From NCBI RefSeq assembly GCF_014284125.1, contig NZ_JACOFX010000001.1, forward strand, positions 434,001 through 498,000: 64,000 nt of DNA. Reading direction: 5' to 3'. This document shows, piece after piece, positions 36,000 through 46,982 of this stretch. The position numbers and the translations under genes are program-made. Source of the stretch: Undibacterium umbellatum (lineage in GTDB: Bacteria > Pseudomonadota > Gammaproteobacteria > Burkholderiales > Burkholderiaceae_D). Within the stretch, counting starts at the first letter, position 1. Every line of letters starts with the position of its first letter. A model generated the notes under the pieces. It was not told where the DNA came from, did no database searches, and saw only the letters and a program-made list of their open reading frames with translations.

Positions 36000-36776
36000 A
36001 TGACTTTTAAACCTGCTCATTTGCTGGTAGTACTTCTTGCAACTGCCCTCCCTGCAATGGCTCAAAATCTGGCTACGGTCAATGGCAAAGCAATCCCCGC
36101 CAGCCGCCTTGAAATATTAGTCAAACAAGTAACTGCTCAAGGACAACAGCAAGACAGCCCGCAATTGCGCGCCATGTTGAAGCAGGAACTGATTAACCGC
36201 GAAGTATTGATACAAGAAGCGGAAAAATCAGGATTAGCAAATAACGCTGAAGTAAAGCAAGCCATCGAAGCAAGCCGTCAATCCATACTGGTGCGCGCGC
36301 TGATGATAGAGCAATTGAAAAAGAGCCCTGTTAGCGATGCAGAAGTACAAGCCGAGTATGACAAGTTGAAAGCACAGGCTGGCGATAAAGAATATCACCT
36401 GTACCATATCTTGCTGGAGAAAGAAGATGACGCCAAAGCCGTTATCTCCAAACTGAAAGCCGGTGCCAAGTTCGAAGAACTTGCCAAGCAATCAAAAGAT
36501 GCTGGCTCTGCTTCCAAAGGCGGCGACTTGGAATGGTCGACTCCTAATAACTGGGATCCAACTTTTGCAACAGCTGTAAAAGCCCTGCAAAAAGGTCAAT
36601 TCACTGAAACACCTGTGAAATCCCAAGCTGGCTTCCATATCATCAAACTGGATGATACCCGTACTGCAAAGTTTCCTACCGTAGAAGAAGTCAAACCTCA
36701 GTTTGTAGAAGGTTTGCAGCAGCAGCGCGTCCAGGCATATCAGCAAGCACTGATCAAAAAAGCCAAGATACAGTAA
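36000..36776 (+). CDS. Periplasmic peptidyl-prolyl isomerase, parvulin type
   Basis: This 258-residue chaperone has a signal peptide (MTFKPAHLLVVLLATALPAM, then AQ). A SurA-like N-terminal helical region follows, then a parvulin PpiC domain at about residues 130-225 (YHLYHILLEKEDDAKAVISK, GGDLEWSTPNNWDPTFA, TPVKSQAGFHIIKLDD). It probably assists folding of exported proteins. It follows bolA by 50 bases and ends at a strong terminator. Confidence 0.93.
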   Translation: MTFKPAHLLVVLLATALPAMAQNLATVNGKAIPASRLEILVKQVTAQGQQQDSPQLRAMLKQELINREVLIQEAEKSGLANNAEVKQAIEASRQSILVRALMIEQLKKSPVSDAEVQAEYDKLKAQAGDKEYHLYHILLEKEDDAKAVISKLKAGAKFEELAKQSKDAGSASKGGDLEWSTPNNWDPTFATAVKALQKGQFTETPVKSQAGFHIIKLDDTRTAKFPTVEEVKPQFVEGLQQQRVQAYQQALIKKAKIQ

Positions 36777-36797
36777 TTCCATCTAGCTCTGCTTGAT

Positions 36798-36827
36798 AAA
36801 AAAGAGGTGCACATGCACCTCTTTTTT
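36798..36827 (+). terminator. Terminator after the parvulin gene
   Basis: AAAAAAGAGGTGCA (36798-36811) pairs perfectly with TGCACCTCTTTTTT (36814-36827). The symmetric T and A runs make it work in both directions for the convergent genes. Confidence 0.92.
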
Positions 36828-36842
36828 GCCTTCCACACCATG

Positions 36843-37583
36843 CTATTGGTATTTGCCAATAATGCTGATCAACTTGCCATTACGCTGCAACTCAGCCAGC
36901 CCCTTATCTAATTGCTCGATGATTTGTGTCGCCTGTGGATGCTCTTTGCTGACGCCGAAATGCAAAGGGTACTTTTCTGTCTGCGGCAGACTGAGTATTT
37001 TATAAGTACTCATATCCAGAGGCAAAAGGCTCAGGCGCGCAAATCCCCACAATACTTCCTGCATATCCACCACGATGTCGCAATGGCCGCGCTCTATCTT
37101 GCGCATCAGACTAGTATAACTGGTCGCCCCACTCTCAATCGCCGATGCGGGCAGTTTAGTGTAAAAAGTGGATGAGCCGTGCAACGAACATACTTTGTAT
37201 TTTTCCAGATCACTGAGCGCTTGCAGGGGTGGCTGCGGGAAGCGCCTGGCAGAATACAGGTAGGACGGTGTGAGGCTGTGATAACTACGAGAAAAGAGGT
37301 AAATCTTCTCGCGTTCGGGATTCTTGAATATCGACATTACGATATCAAAACCCTCACGTGCCTGCACTTCAAACAGGCAACGCGCCCAGGGTCTGAGCTC
37401 TATCTTGGGATCGGCAAAGATACTTCGCATCACATCGGCGGACAGCCCCTCAACAGCCGCCCCAGCCACCTTGACATAAGACATGGGTGGCCAGTTACCG
37501 TCACCACCGCAGGCACGCAAACGCTCTGCTGCTGCAGTAGCATGCAAGGCAAACAACAACGTAAAGAATAACAAATATTGCAT
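36843..37583 (-). CDS. Periplasmic solute-binding protein, family 3 type
   Basis: This 246-residue protein has a signal peptide (MQYLLFFTLLFALHATAAAE) and the bilobal fold of extracellular solute-binding family 3. It shows CGGDGNWPPMSYVKVAGAAV with the usual ligand-pocket aromatic region, EGLSADVMRSIFAD, LHFGVSKEHPQATQIIEQLD and a C-terminal NGKLISIIGKYQ. No ABC permease is adjacent. Such orphan proteins often act as sensors or have uncertain ligands. It probably binds an amino acid or small organic ligand. Confidence 0.85.
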   Translation of the reverse strand: MQYLLFFTLLFALHATAAAERLRACGGDGNWPPMSYVKVAGAAVEGLSADVMRSIFADPKIELRPWARCLFEVQAREGFDIVMSIFKNPEREKIYLFSRSYHSLTPSYLYSARRFPQPPLQALSDLEKYKVCSLHGSSTFYTKLPASAIESGATSYTSLMRKIERGHCDIVVDMQEVLWGFARLSLLPLDMSTYKILSLPQTEKYPLHFGVSKEHPQATQIIEQLDKGLAELQRNGKLISIIGKYQ

Positions 37584-37694
37584 TTATCTAGAGAAGTTTC
37601 CCTGACGATTCATTATAGGGAAAGCTGCGCCTCCCAACGCATTCATATTAATCCAAATGTAAAGCAACTTCACAAGACATGGATTAAATAAAAC

Positions 37695-37722
37695 GGGCGA
37701 AATCATTTCCATGATTTCGCCC
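37695..37722 (-). terminator. Terminator after purL
   Basis: GGGCGAAATCAT (37695-37706) pairs perfectly with ATGATTTCGCCC (37711-37722). On the minus strand it exits into GTTTTATTTAA. It lies 23 bases past the purL stop. Confidence 0.8.
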
Positions 37723-37744
37723 TGTAGTCTGCGCCTTCAAAAAC

Positions 37745-40700
37745 CTAACTAACAAATACCCGTGCATTACGGAACATGCGCATCCACGGAGAATCTTCGC
37801 CCCAACCATCTGGATGCCATGAATGCAACACGGAGCGGAACACACGTTCTGCATGCGGCATCAACACGGTAAAGCGACCGTCTTCATTGGTGACCGATGT
37901 AATGCCCTGCGGCGAACCATTTGGATTGTAAGGATAAGCTTCCGTTGCCAGGCCAGCATTATTAATAAAGCGCATGGCAACCTGTGCCCTGGCAATATCA
38001 CCCGTCGTTGAGAAGTCAGCAAAACCTTCGCCATGGGCAATCGCGATAGGTGTTTGAGTGCCAGCCATACCTTGGAAGAAGATGGAAGCAGACTCAGCCA
38101 CCTCCACCATGGCAAAACGGCCCTCGAATTGTTCAGACTTATTCTTGGTGAATTTGGGCCAAGCATGCGCACCAGGGATGATGGATTTCAGATTACTCAT
38201 CATCTGGCAACCATTACAGATACCCAAGCCAAAAGTATCGTCGCGATGGAAAAATTGCGAGAACTGATCAGACATCATGGCATTGAACAGAATAGTTTTT
38301 GCCCAGCCTTCACCTGCCCCAAGTACGTCACCATAAGAGAAGCCACCAACTGCGATCAGGCCCTTGAAGTCAGCCAGTTTTGCGCGACCAGCAATCAGGT
38401 CACTCATGTGTACATCTACGGCTTCAAAGCCTGACTTGTGCATGACATAGGCAGTTTCAATGTGCGAGTTCACACCCTGCTCACGCAAGATGGCGACCTT
38501 GGGACGCACGCCAGTGGCAATGAACGGCGCGGCCACGTCTTGCTGAGGATCGAAACTCAATTTAGGCTGCATGCCTCGGTCATTTGCATCAACGATGCGC
38601 GCATATTCAGCATCTGCACCAGCAGGATTATCGCGCAGGCGAGCGATTTGCCAACTGGTTTTACTCCACAACTGGTGCAAGGCAGTTCTTGGTTGAGTAT
38701 AGATTTGCTTGGCATCGCGGGTAAATTCGATGACACCGCTATTGTTTGGCTTGCCGATGATATGGCTGCAGGCACCAAGATTAAAGCTGCGCAAGACGTC
38801 CATGACTTCTGAACGTTGTTCAGTGCGCACTTGTATCACGGCACCCAGCTCTTCATTGAACAAGGCCCGCAATGTCATGTCATTACGACGTTCAGATACC
38901 TGGCTGGCCCAGTTCTTGGCATCACCCTGGTCTGCCGCATGCTCGCTATCCATGGTCAGGATATCGAGATTGACGGACAAGCCAGCGCGACCAGCAAAAG
39001 CCATTTCACACAGACTGGCGTACAGGCCACCGTCAGAGCGGTCATGGTAAGCCAGCAATTTGTCTTCGCTATTCAACTGCTGGATAGCAGCAAAGAAAGC
39101 TTTGAGGTCTTCTGCACTATCAACATCAGGTGCTTCATTCCCAAGTTGCTGCATGACTTGCGCGAAGCAGGAAGCGCCCAAGCGATTCTTGCCACGTCCC
39201 AGGTCAATCAGAATCAGGCTGGTATCGCCCTGGTCCAGCCGTATTTGCGGCGTCAATGACTTGCGCACGTCATAGACTGGCGAGAAAGCAGAAATAATCA
39301 GCGATACTGGCGAAGTCACCGCCTTACTTTCTCCTTCATCCTTCCAGGTAGTACGCATGGACAGAGAATCTTTACCGACCGGGATACTGATGCCCAGTGC
39401 CGGACATAATTCCATGCCGACTGCTTTTACAGTATCAAACAAGGCAGCATCCTGGCCAGGCTGGCCGCAGGCCGCCATCCAGTTGGCCGACAATTTGATG
39501 TCCGAAATATCCTTGATTGGTGCAGCGGCGATATTGGTGATTGCTTCACCGACTGCCATACGGCCCGATGCCGCAGCATCAATCACGGCCAGCGGTGTAC
39601 GCTCACCCATGGACATTGCTTCACCCAGATAGCCTTCCAGGCTCATGGTCGTCACGGCACAATCTGCTACTGGCACTTGCCATGGCCCCACCATCTGGTC
39701 ACGCACTGAAGTCGCACCAACTGTGCGGTCACCAATGGTGATCAGGAAGGACTTGTCCGCAACTGTGGGCAGGCTCAGCACGCGTTCAGCAGCAACTTGC
39801 AGATCGATGCCTGTCAAATCAATTTTAGGGAAGTCATTGCTGACATGGGTAACATCCCTATGCATCTTGGGTGGTTTGCCCAGCAAGACATTCATAGGCA
39901 TATCCACCGGTGAGGTGTCGTTTAGCGGATCGATGACGCGCAACTGGCGTTCTTCAGTCGCGGTACCAACCACGGCAAACGGGCAACGCTCACGTTCGCA
40001 GAAATGGCGGAACAGCTCCAGGCTTTCCGGTGCAATACCCAGGACATATCGCTCCTGCGATTCATTGCTCCAGATTTCTTTCGGGGCCATGCCGCTTTCT
40101 TCCAGCGGCACTTTGCGCAAATCAAACAAGGCGCCACGTTTGGCATCATTAGTGATTTCCGGGAAGGCATTCGACAGGCCGCCGGCACCTACGTCATGAA
40201 TGGACAAGACAGGATTATCATCGCCCAACTGCCAGCAGGAATTGATGACCTCCTGAGCACGACGCTCCATCTCAGGATTACCACGTTGCACAGAATCAAA
40301 ATCCAGATCCGCCGTGTTAGTACCTGTCGCCATTGAAGAAGCCGCACTACCGCCCATGCCTATGCGCATGCCGGGGCCACCCAGTTGTATCAACAGACTG
40401 CCTACTGGCAAATCATTCTTTTTGGTGTGCCTGTCCGAAATATTGCCGATACCACCAGCAATCATGATGGGCTTATGATAGCCATACACCGTGCCACCGA
40501 CGTTTTGCTCGAAGGTCCGGAAATAACCACCAAGAACAGGACGACCAAATTCATTATTGAAAGCCGCGCCACCCAAAGGGCCCTCTATCATGATTTGTAG
40601 CGGTGAAGCAATGCGGTCTGGCTTGCCGTAGGCATTCGCATCGACTTTTGCAGTCAAGCTGTCACCAGCATTTTCCCAGGCCTGGCGTGCGCCTGGCAAC

Positions 40701-41740
40701 ATCAGGTTGGATACAGTAAAGCCGGTCAGGCCCGCTTTTGGACGGGCACCACGACCGGTCGCACCCTCATCGCGAATTTCACCACCAGCGCCAGTAGAAG
40801 CGCCTGGGAATGGAGAAATGGCGGTTGGGTGATTATGCGTTTCCACCTTCATCAGGGTATGCGTCAGTTCTTCTGTGACCTGATAGACCTGACCCTTACC
40901 AGAAGGGAAGAAACGATTGACCACCGCACCTTCCATGATGGAAGAATTATCGCTATAGGCAACGATGGTGCCCTTAGGTTGAAGCTCGTGGGTATTCTTG
41001 ATCATCTGGAACAGGGATTTATCCTGTTTCTGACCATCGATAGTCCAGTCTGCATTGAAAATCTTGTGACGGCAATGTTCGCTGTTTGCTTGGGCAAACA
41101 TCATCAGTTCAACGTCAGTAGGATTACGTTTCGCTATGGTGAAGGCATCAACCAGATAATCGATCTCATCATCAGATAAGGCCAGACCCAGTTCAGTATT
41201 GGCTTGCAACAGGGCAGCCTTGCCACCTTGCAATACATCAACATGCTCCAGATCTTTAGCAACCAGTTCAGAGAACAGCGCCTGTGCTTGCTGCGCATCG
41301 GACAGCACCATTTCTGTCATGCGATCATGCAAAAGTGCGGCTACTTGCTCACGACTGCCATCAGCGAGTTTCTTGGCACCACCGAGCAATCCAGTCTTTA
41401 CCTGCACATAGTAGATAATGCCGCGTTCGAGACGATGGATATGCGTCATACCGCAATTGTGGACGATATCTGTGGCCTTGCTGGCCCATGGAGAGATCGT
41501 GCCAAAGCGCGGAATGACAACAAACACATCCCCTTCACTACTAGCGGCAAATGCATCGCCATACACCAGCAAAGCATTCAGGCGATCAGCGTCTTCCTTG
41601 ACCAGTTCAGATGTAGTATCGACAAAATGAACATAGCGACCACTGACGCCAACAATATTGGCATCGACAGCTTGTAAGCGAGAAAGAAGACCGGAGGTAC
41701 GAAAAGCAGACAGGGCGTTGGAGCCTGGCAATATCAACAT
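37745..41740 (-). CDS. purL: Phosphoribosylformylglycinamidine synthase
   Basis: This is the large, single-chain FGAM synthase of purine synthesis. The protein is about 1331 residues, typical of the proteobacterial form. It starts [20 protein letters not shown]. The synthetase domain holds [37 protein letters not shown] and [10 protein letters not shown]. The C-terminal glutaminase has the nucleophile Cys in [17 protein letters not shown] and the His in [14 protein letters not shown] chose ATG at 41740 as the family N-terminus. The 48 bases upstream in frame are leader. Confidence 0.97.
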   Translation of the reverse strand: MLILPGSNALSAFRTSGLLSRLQAVDANIVGVSGRYVHFVDTTSELVKEDADRLNALLVYGDAFAASSEGDVFVVIPRFGTISPWASKATDIVHNCGMTHIHRLERGIIYYVQVKTGLLGGAKKLADGSREQVAALLHDRMTEMVLSDAQQAQALFSELVAKDLEHVDVLQGGKAALLQANTELGLALSDDEIDYLVDAFTIAKRNPTDVELMMFAQANSEHCRHKIFNADWTIDGQKQDKSLFQMIKNTHELQPKGTIVAYSDNSSIMEGAVVNRFFPSGKGQVYQVTEELTHTLMKVETHNHPTAISPFPGASTGAGGEIRDEGATGRGARPKAGLTGFTVSNLMLPGARQAWENAGDSLTAKVDANAYGKPDRIASPLQIMIEGPLGGAAFNNEFGRPVLGGYFRTFEQNVGGTVYGYHKPIMIAGGIGNISDRHTKKNDLPVGSLLIQLGGPGMRIGMGGSAASSMATGTNTADLDFDSVQRGNPEMERRAQEVINSCWQLGDDNPVLSIHDVGAGGLSNAFPEITNDAKRGALFDLRKVPLEESGMAPKEIWSNESQERYVLGIAPESLELFRHFCERERCPFAVVGTATEERQLRVIDPLNDTSPVDMPMNVLLGKPPKMHRDVTHVSNDFPKIDLTGIDLQVAAERVLSLPTVADKSFLITIGDRTVGATSVRDQMVGPWQVPVADCAVTTMSLEGYLGEAMSMGERTPLAVIDAAASGRMAVGEAITNIAAAPIKDISDIKLSANWMAACGQPGQDAALFDTVKAVGMELCPALGISIPVGKDSLSMRTTWKDEGESKAVTSPVSLIISAFSPVYDVRKSLTPQIRLDQGDTSLILIDLGRGKNRLGASCFAQVMQQLGNEAPDVDSAEDLKAFFAAIQQLNSEDKLLAYHDRSDGGLYASLCEMAFAGRAGLSVNLDILTMDSEHAADQGDAKNWASQVSERRNDMTLRALFNEELGAVIQVRTEQRSEVMDVLRSFNLGACSHIIGKPNNSGVIEFTRDAKQIYTQPRTALHQLWSKTSWQIARLRDNPAGADAEYARIVDANDRGMQPKLSFDPQQDVAAPFIATGVRPKVAILREQGVNSHIETAYVMHKSGFEAVDVHMSDLIAGRAKLADFKGLIAVGGFSYGDVLGAGEGWAKTILFNAMMSDQFSQFFHRDDTFGLGICNGCQMMSNLKSIIPGAHAWPKFTKNKSEQFEGRFAMVEVAESASIFFQGMAGTQTPIAIAHGEGFADFSTTGDIARAQVAMRFINNAGLATEAYPYNPNGSPQGITSVTNEDGRFTVLMPHAERVFRSVLHSWHPDGWGEDSPWMRMFRNARVFVS

Positions 41741-41812
41741 GGTGAGCGAGGTAGTTGAGGCAATGTACACAAAACCTGCCGTGCACAAGTGCTGGTTGGA
41801 TCAGAAAGCGTG

Positions 41813-41841
41813 ATTATACCTTGATGACCTACCCGACTCCA
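41813..41841 (-). promoter_or_regulatory. Probable purL promoter
   Basis: On the minus strand a perfect TATAAT lies at 41813-41818, 72 bases from the purL start. A -35 candidate (TGGAGT) lies 17 bases upstream with only three matches. The 89-base gap between purL and the glycosyltransferase must hold this promoter. Confidence 0.45.
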
Positions 41842-41877
41842 GACGCCAGCAGGAAGAAATTGTCTTGTCAGCCAAAC

Positions 41878-43563
41878 TCAATTCATAAACAGGGTGCTAC
41901 GACCAATTTTTTTACTGTTTTTGAATTTTGATACATATTTTTTATCAATAAAACTAGGCATATCCTCGTCTAGCACAATCAGGCTAACCAATTGTTGGTC
42001 TGTAATCTTGTCGAAAATCATGTCTGAAATAACAATATTATTTTTGTGCAATTTATTACCCCAGAACAAATCACTACTTCGACTTTCAACTACCCTCACT
42101 GGCTGCCTCAAATAAAATGGCAGAGAAGACTGATGTTCAAAGACTCTAAACAAAAACACTTCGCGCTTGATTTTCATTGCAGACAATTCCGCTACCAGGG
42201 GTTGGGTCGATGTCCATTGCGCTGCCGCCTGCAGGACACCAATCAATCCAACCAGAATCAGCGCAGGCAATGCCGCAAAAGGGAAAATCCCTAAGCGTGG
42301 CAAACGCCACACGATAAGCGCGACGCATAGACTTACTATGCACGCAGAAATCATAAATGCCTGAAAAAATTGCATGCTTTGCATACCGAAGACAAGCAAA
42401 GAAGAAAATTGAGACGTACCTTGCTTGCTTGCCAGCCAGGCGAGCGCCCCAAACAATAGCGCCATGACCAAGCCAACCAGCCCCCTGCCCCATGCTCGCC
42501 CAAATTGCCTGTCTTCCAGGGCTATTGCAAGTTGCAGGGCGACGAGAGGCATGACTACGACGAGGTAGTAGTTCGCTTTGGCACTGGATACAGAAAAGAA
42601 CAGCACTGGCATGATCCATGCACATGCCAGGAAAATATGCAGCATTCTTTGACATGGATTCCTGGTTTTGACAAACAAAAGCACCGGCAAAAAGAAAGAC
42701 CAGGGAAAAAGATAAATCACCATCCGAGGCAAGTAATACCACCAGGCACCAGCATAATAATCATGCGGCTCACGCTTACCCAAAAAACGCAGCACATGTT
42801 CATTGATAAAATAAAACCAGGCAAATATAGGCTCAGCTAGTATCGCAGCAATATGCCAGGGCAAGGCTATCAGCAAGAAAATACCTAGTGCCTTAGGATT
42901 AAACCAGGCAATAATTCTTTTTAGAAAATCTGACACCGAACTGGAAAACAGCGCGGTGTAGGTGAAGGTGACGGCAACAAATAAAATAATCGCCACAAAA
43001 CCCTTGGCCAACAACGCAAAAGCTAGCAAGCCCAAAGACCAATTGAGTTTTTCCCTGGCCCCCGATCGACTAAATAAATAGCCATTCATCACAGCGCCCG
43101 TAAAAAACACTGTCAAGAGCATATCGAACATCAGGGTGCGCGACATGGCCATGACGCCAAAGCCAGTAATAAACATTAATGCAGCTAGTCTGGCAGCAGT
43201 AACCCGCTCAATCTGCCGACCAAACCATAGAATCATAGCCACACATGAGAGTGCTGAAAATGCTGGTACTAGTCGGGCAGACCATTCATTTTCACCAAAA
43301 ATAGCAAAGGAAATCGCTGTCAACCAATATAACAGGGGTGGCTTCTCCATATACGCCAAGCCATTAAGATGAGGGATGATCCAATGGCGCCAATCCCCTG
43401 AAGCCAGCATTTCCCTTGGAATTTCCGCGTAAAGACCTTCATTATTATCCAGTATAGGGTAACAGCCCAGACCATAAGCCAAAAAGAAGAACGTCACTGA
43501 CCACACCAGCCAGACCGGTATGCTTGTTTGATGCACTTCAATTTCAGCTTGTACAGCACTCAT
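41878..43563 (-). CDS. GT39-family membrane glycosyltransferase (ArnT/PMT-like)
   Basis: This 561-residue polytopic protein has about 12 hydrophobic helices. The first periplasmic loop has NNEGLYAEIPREMLASGDWR, a GT-C signature of ArnT-like enzymes, followed by LNGLAYMEKPPLLYWLTAIS. Such enzymes transfer sugars from polyprenyl-phosphate carriers to lipid A or proteins. The C-terminal 100 residues are more AT-rich and less conserved, ending KNSKKIGRSTLFMN. No arn operon is next to it, so 4-amino-arabinose transfer cannot be claimed. Confidence 0.85.
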   Translation of the reverse strand: MSAVQAEIEVHQTSIPVWLVWSVTFFFLAYGLGCYPILDNNEGLYAEIPREMLASGDWRHWIIPHLNGLAYMEKPPLLYWLTAISFAIFGENEWSARLVPAFSALSCVAMILWFGRQIERVTAARLAALMFITGFGVMAMSRTLMFDMLLTVFFTGAVMNGYLFSRSGAREKLNWSLGLLAFALLAKGFVAIILFVAVTFTYTALFSSSVSDFLKRIIAWFNPKALGIFLLIALPWHIAAILAEPIFAWFYFINEHVLRFLGKREPHDYYAGAWWYYLPRMVIYLFPWSFFLPVLLFVKTRNPCQRMLHIFLACAWIMPVLFFSVSSAKANYYLVVVMPLVALQLAIALEDRQFGRAWGRGLVGLVMALLFGALAWLASKQGTSQFSSLLVFGMQSMQFFQAFMISACIVSLCVALIVWRLPRLGIFPFAALPALILVGLIGVLQAAAQWTSTQPLVAELSAMKIKREVFLFRVFEHQSSLPFYLRQPVRVVESRSSDLFWGNKLHKNNIVISDMIFDKITDQQLVSLIVLDEDMPSFIDKKYVSKFKNSKKIGRSTLFMN

Positions 43564-43660
43564 GTTGGTAAAGAATGATTCCCTAAGGACAATTCAAAGA
43601 GAGAATTGGCGAATTTTTTTCAAGTAGCGAACTGTATCCATTCTTGATGAATAAAGCAAA

Positions 43661-43689
43661 AAAAAGACAAGCAATATGCTTGTCTTTTT
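43661..43689 (-). terminator. Terminator after the HDOD gene
   Basis: AAAAAGACAAGCA (43661-43673) pairs with TGCTTGTCTTTTT (43677-43689) across ATA, and the minus-strand exit has a long T run. It lies 18 bases past the HDOD stop and marks the end of the motility block. Confidence 0.9.
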
Positions 43690-43706
43690 GGAGGTGTACA
43701 GTTTAT

Positions 43707-44924
43707 TCAGGCTACGGATGCAACATTTTTTGCCCACACCAAGGCCGCCATGTGTGCCGCATTCAGGTCCGGTGGAGTAATCTTCAAAGATTCAGCCAAA
43801 GAACCAACCAACATGCTATTCAATTCACATGCCTCAGCCAGCGCCAGGAATGGGCCGTAAGTGCCGCCGCGAGATATTAGCGCCTCGGTAACAACCTCAG
43901 GCAATTGTATGGATGACAGCACTTCTTCCATAGGAATGCCCAAGAGCCTGTCCAACAAAGAGAACATGCCCGCCACAAACAGATTTTCCGCTTCACTCTT
44001 GGACATTTTGCTTTGCCCCAGAATCTCGGCAAGACGACCACGAACGATGGCAGTCTCCAACAATACCGGGGAATAACCACTGGTACTGGCAGTAGCCAAC
44101 AACAGTGTCAGCCATCGATACAAGGGACTATAGCCCAGCATCTGGACCGCATGCTTCAAGGATTGCACTTCAGAACGCAAACCAAAACCAGCAGAATTAA
44201 TGTAGCGCAAAAGCTTATACGCCAGAGTCGCATCGCGCTTGACTACTGCTTCTAGCTGCTGGATGTCCGCATTTTTTCTAACCATTTCCATTAATTGCAA
44301 AATAGTCGTTTGCGAGGTATTTAAAGTTTTGGGTGCAGTGCTTGGCCTTGGTGTCAAATGCAGTTTACCGACAAAGCTATCCAGTCCCAATGCTGAGCAA
44401 GCGTCAAAATCCTGCCAGGCAGTGATATCGCGCGCCACCATACGGACAGTTGACTGCTTCAAAGCTGCATACACCTTGGCCTGAGATGCAAAATTGGACG
44501 CGTTCAATTTAACTTCGAGATGGGTAATTTGTGCAAAATAAGCGCGCTCCAGCGTAGTTACTTCAGCGCCGCGCAAACATATGCCATAACCAAGTTGGCG
44601 CAATTCTGTCACTGCCGCCAGTGTTTCAGGATCAGCAAAATATTTTTTATGAAGTATCAATACGGTATTCTTGGCAGGAAGAAGTTTCAAGCCCTCTGCA
44701 TGCAATAACTCAGGTACCGCTTCCAGGAACAGCAGGCTATCACCGAGCAAGAAACCTTTGTCGTCATCATGCAATTGCACAGCAACAAACTCAAGCAAAG
44801 CACTCAGGCTTTCCGTGCTTGCTTCTGCATTCTGATCTGGCTGCTGCCAGGAAATTTGAAAACCAATAACTCTCTGCTTAGGATCGAGTAAGGGTTCTCT
44901 TACGATGAAGCTTTCTTCTATCAT
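43707..44924 (-). CDS. Degenerate EAL plus HDOD signalling protein (YuxH type)
   Basis: This 405-residue protein has the two-part YuxH architecture. Residues about 1-200 resemble an EAL domain but lack catalytic residues. The position of the glutamate of the EAL signature reads VIGFQISW, and LGLDSFVGKLHLTPRP stands for the distal loop. It should therefore not hydrolyse cyclic di-GMP, though it might bind a ligand. Residues about 205-395 form an HDOD domain (VVKRDATLAYKLLRYINSAG, SLKHAVQMLGYSPLYRWLTL). HDOD proteins link signalling to motility or stress. It follows cheY across a 438-base gap. Confidence 0.85.
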   Translation of the reverse strand: MIEESFIVREPLLDPKQRVIGFQISWQQPDQNAEASTESLSALLEFVAVQLHDDDKGFLLGDSLLFLEAVPELLHAEGLKLLPAKNTVLILHKKYFADPETLAAVTELRQLGYGICLRGAEVTTLERAYFAQITHLEVKLNASNFASQAKVYAALKQSTVRMVARDITAWQDFDACSALGLDSFVGKLHLTPRPSTAPKTLNTSQTTILQLMEMVRKNADIQQLEAVVKRDATLAYKLLRYINSAGFGLRSEVQSLKHAVQMLGYSPLYRWLTLLLATASTSGYSPVLLETAIVRGRLAEILGQSKMSKSEAENLFVAGMFSLLDRLLGIPMEEVLSSIQLPEVVTEALISRGGTYGPFLALAEACELNSMLVGSLAESLKITPPDLNAAHMAALVWAKNVASVA

Positions 44925-45362
44925 CTTAGTATTATTTATGTTGGATTAATATGATTGAAAAATTCAGCCTCCAAGGCTACCACGCAAATCATCAAGTTAA
45001 TTCTGATTTAAAGCAGCCCGGAATTGCGTTGTCGATTAATGTGCGTGCCATTCAAGACGGCTCCTGCAATCTACTCAATTTACTGTCAGTTGCCATCATC
45101 AAGCACCCAATAAACCGTGCATTGAATTGCTAACAACATGATGGATGCCTGCACGGTTATTTCCATTATTTTGGCAGCAGAACCAAGGCGACAATATACA
45201 TCCGGCGCTTCTCCGGCGAAATGTTTTGCCCATTTGCAAAATGGCAAAATTATTACGCAACAACCTGACGATACACCCTGTTCTGTCTGGGAGATTTTTT
45301 GCTTGAGTATCTGGATTGATACACTGACTCATTTTCCTCTCCAGGCAAAACTGATTGTCCTG
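44925..45362. other. Gap between cheY and the HDOD gene
   Basis: No convincing gene is present in these 438 bases. Short reading frames exist on both strands (for example 44951-45133 plus), but they lack ribosome sites and family features. A near-palindrome TTTTGCCCATTT/AAAATGGCAAAA sits near 45225-45248 and may end the cheY message. The HDOD promoter should also lie here. Confidence 0.5.
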
Positions 45363-45752
45363 CTATTTACCAAGTTTTTCGAAAATTTTGGTCAGTTTTT
45401 CATCCAGAGTGGCTGCAGTGAATGGCTTCACCACATAACCATTGGCACCCGCCTGGGCAGCAGCAATGATATTTTCTTTTTTGGCTTCAGCAGTCACCAT
45501 CAATACCGGCATTTTTGATAAAGCTGGATCTGCACGGATATGCTGCAACATCGTCAGTCCATCCATGTTAGGCATATTCCAGTCTGAAATGACGAAATCG
45601 AAATCACCATTCTTGAGTTTTGCCAGTCCCATTGCACCGTCTTCGGCTTCATCGACATTGGAATATCCCAATTCTTTCAGCAAATTCCGCACTATGCGAC
45701 GCATAGTAGAAAAGTCGTCGACTACTAAAAATTTGAGATTTTGATCGGCCAT
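45363..45752 (-). CDS. cheY: Chemotaxis response regulator CheY
   Basis: This 129-residue single-domain receiver is canonical CheY. The phospho-acceptor is Asp57 ([16 protein letters not shown]), the acidic pair is VDD at residues 11-13, and Thr87 (VTAEAKKEN) and Lys109 (YVVKPF) are in place. Phosphorylated CheY binds the flagellar switch. The ATG follows GTGGAG. It is the last che gene of the block, about 100 bases downstream of cheB. Confidence 0.96.
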   Translation of the reverse strand: MADQNLKFLVVDDFSTMRRIVRNLLKELGYSNVDEAEDGAMGLAKLKNGDFDFVISDWNMPNMDGLTMLQHIRADPALSKMPVLMVTAEAKKENIIAAAQAGANGYVVKPFTAATLDEKLTKIFEKLGK

Positions 45753-45790
45753 GAATTACTCCACTATTTCTTTAAGGACAGTTATTAGCA

Positions 45791-45818
45791 TTATCGGACA
45801 AATTGAGATAAAACGGTG
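45791..45818 (-). promoter_or_regulatory. Possible FliA-type promoter of cheY
   Basis: On the minus strand TCCGATAA (45791-45798) matches seven of eight positions of the flagellar sigma-28 -10 element GCCGATAA. The -35 region upstream is weak, with only a partial GTTT. It lies about 40 bases upstream of cheY. If active, it would give cheY a late-class promoter separate from cheB. Confidence 0.3.
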
Positions 45819-45855
45819 CTGAAATTACTGTAACACATTAAATTCTATCAAAACG

Positions 45856-46932
45856 TCACACCCTCAAGGCTCTACTGCCATGCGTTGCAAGATAATGCAG
45901 CACCTTTGCGGGCAATTCATTCAAAGGGCCAACCTCATGTGTCGCGCCAATTGCAATTGCTTCTCGCGGCATACCAAATACTACACAACTTGCCTCATCT
46001 TGGGCAAAATTGTATGCGCCGGCGTTTTTCATTTCCAGCATTCCAGCCGCACCGTCTTTACCCATACCAGTCAAAATCACCCCAACAGCATTCTTACCTG
46101 CATAAGTTGCAGCAGATCTGAACAAGACATCTACCGAAGGCCTGTGGCGATTTACCGGCTCTCCCTGGTCGAGTTGTGTCACATAGTTGGCTCCACTACG
46201 CCCCAACAACAAATGAGAATGACCTGGAGCGATGTAGGCATGACCAGGCAAGACACGCTCACCACCTGCTGCCTCAGACACTGAAATCTTGCACAAACCA
46301 TCCAGACGCTTTGCAAATGAGCGCGTAAAGCCTTCCGGCATATGCTGAGTGATCAGTATTCCCGGGCAGTCAGAAGGCATCTGCACCAGGAAATTTTTTA
46401 TCGCCTCAGTTCCTCCTGTAGACGCGCCAATAATAATGAGTTTCTCACTACTGGTCAGTGGATTGCGCACCTGTGGCAATACACCAACAGTTGCCTGCGA
46501 AGAACCTGCTAATGGTACACTTCTTGGCCTAATTCTGGCCTTGGAGGCGATTCTAACCTTGTCGGCAATAAGCTCAGTATATTCCCGCATGCCACTTTGT
46601 ATGGACAGTTTGGGTTTGGTGACAAAGTCAACCGCCCCCAATTCCAGCGCGCGCATAGTGATCTCCGAGCCTCGCTCAGTCAAAGAAGACACCATGATGA
46701 CAGGCATGGGCCGCAAGCGCATCAAACGTTCAAGGAAATCCAAACCGTCCATTTTTGGCATTTCCACATCCAAAGTCAGCACATCTGGATTAGTCTGCTT
46801 GATCAATTCGCGCGCAACCAATGGATCAGGTGCCACGCCGACCACTTCCATGTCTGGCTGACTACTGATAATCTCGCTCATGACACTTCGTATCAACGCA
46901 GAGTCATCGACAATTAATACTTTTATTTTCAT
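45856..46932 (-). CDS. cheB: Chemotaxis methylesterase/glutaminase CheB
   Basis: CheB demethylates and deamidates receptors during adaptation. The 358-residue protein has a receiver domain (phospho-Asp at about 55 in [16 protein letters not shown]) and a C-terminal esterase with Ser171 in [12 protein letters not shown]. The His is in [17 protein letters not shown] and the Asp in [11 protein letters not shown]. It follows cheD by 50 bases, with GGAG upstream. Confidence 0.97.
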   Translation of the reverse strand: MKIKVLIVDDSALIRSVMSEIISSQPDMEVVGVAPDPLVARELIKQTNPDVLTLDVEMPKMDGLDFLERLMRLRPMPVIMVSSLTERGSEITMRALELGAVDFVTKPKLSIQSGMREYTELIADKVRIASKARIRPRSVPLAGSSQATVGVLPQVRNPLTSSEKLIIIGASTGGTEAIKNFLVQMPSDCPGILITQHMPEGFTRSFAKRLDGLCKISVSEAAGGERVLPGHAYIAPGHSHLLLGRSGANYVTQLDQGEPVNRHRPSVDVLFRSAATYAGKNAVGVILTGMGKDGAAGMLEMKNAGAYNFAQDEASCVVFGMPREAIAIGATHEVGPLNELPAKVLHYLATHGSRALRV

Positions 46933-46982
46933 TCAAAATTACTCCGTGTGCTGTCCAGATACAGACACCACACCTTAATTAA

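Noticed and set aside
44951-45133. A 60-codon plus-strand frame upstream of the HDOD gene
   Set aside because: Weak context, no ribosome site and no recognisable domain; kept only as part of the intergenic description.
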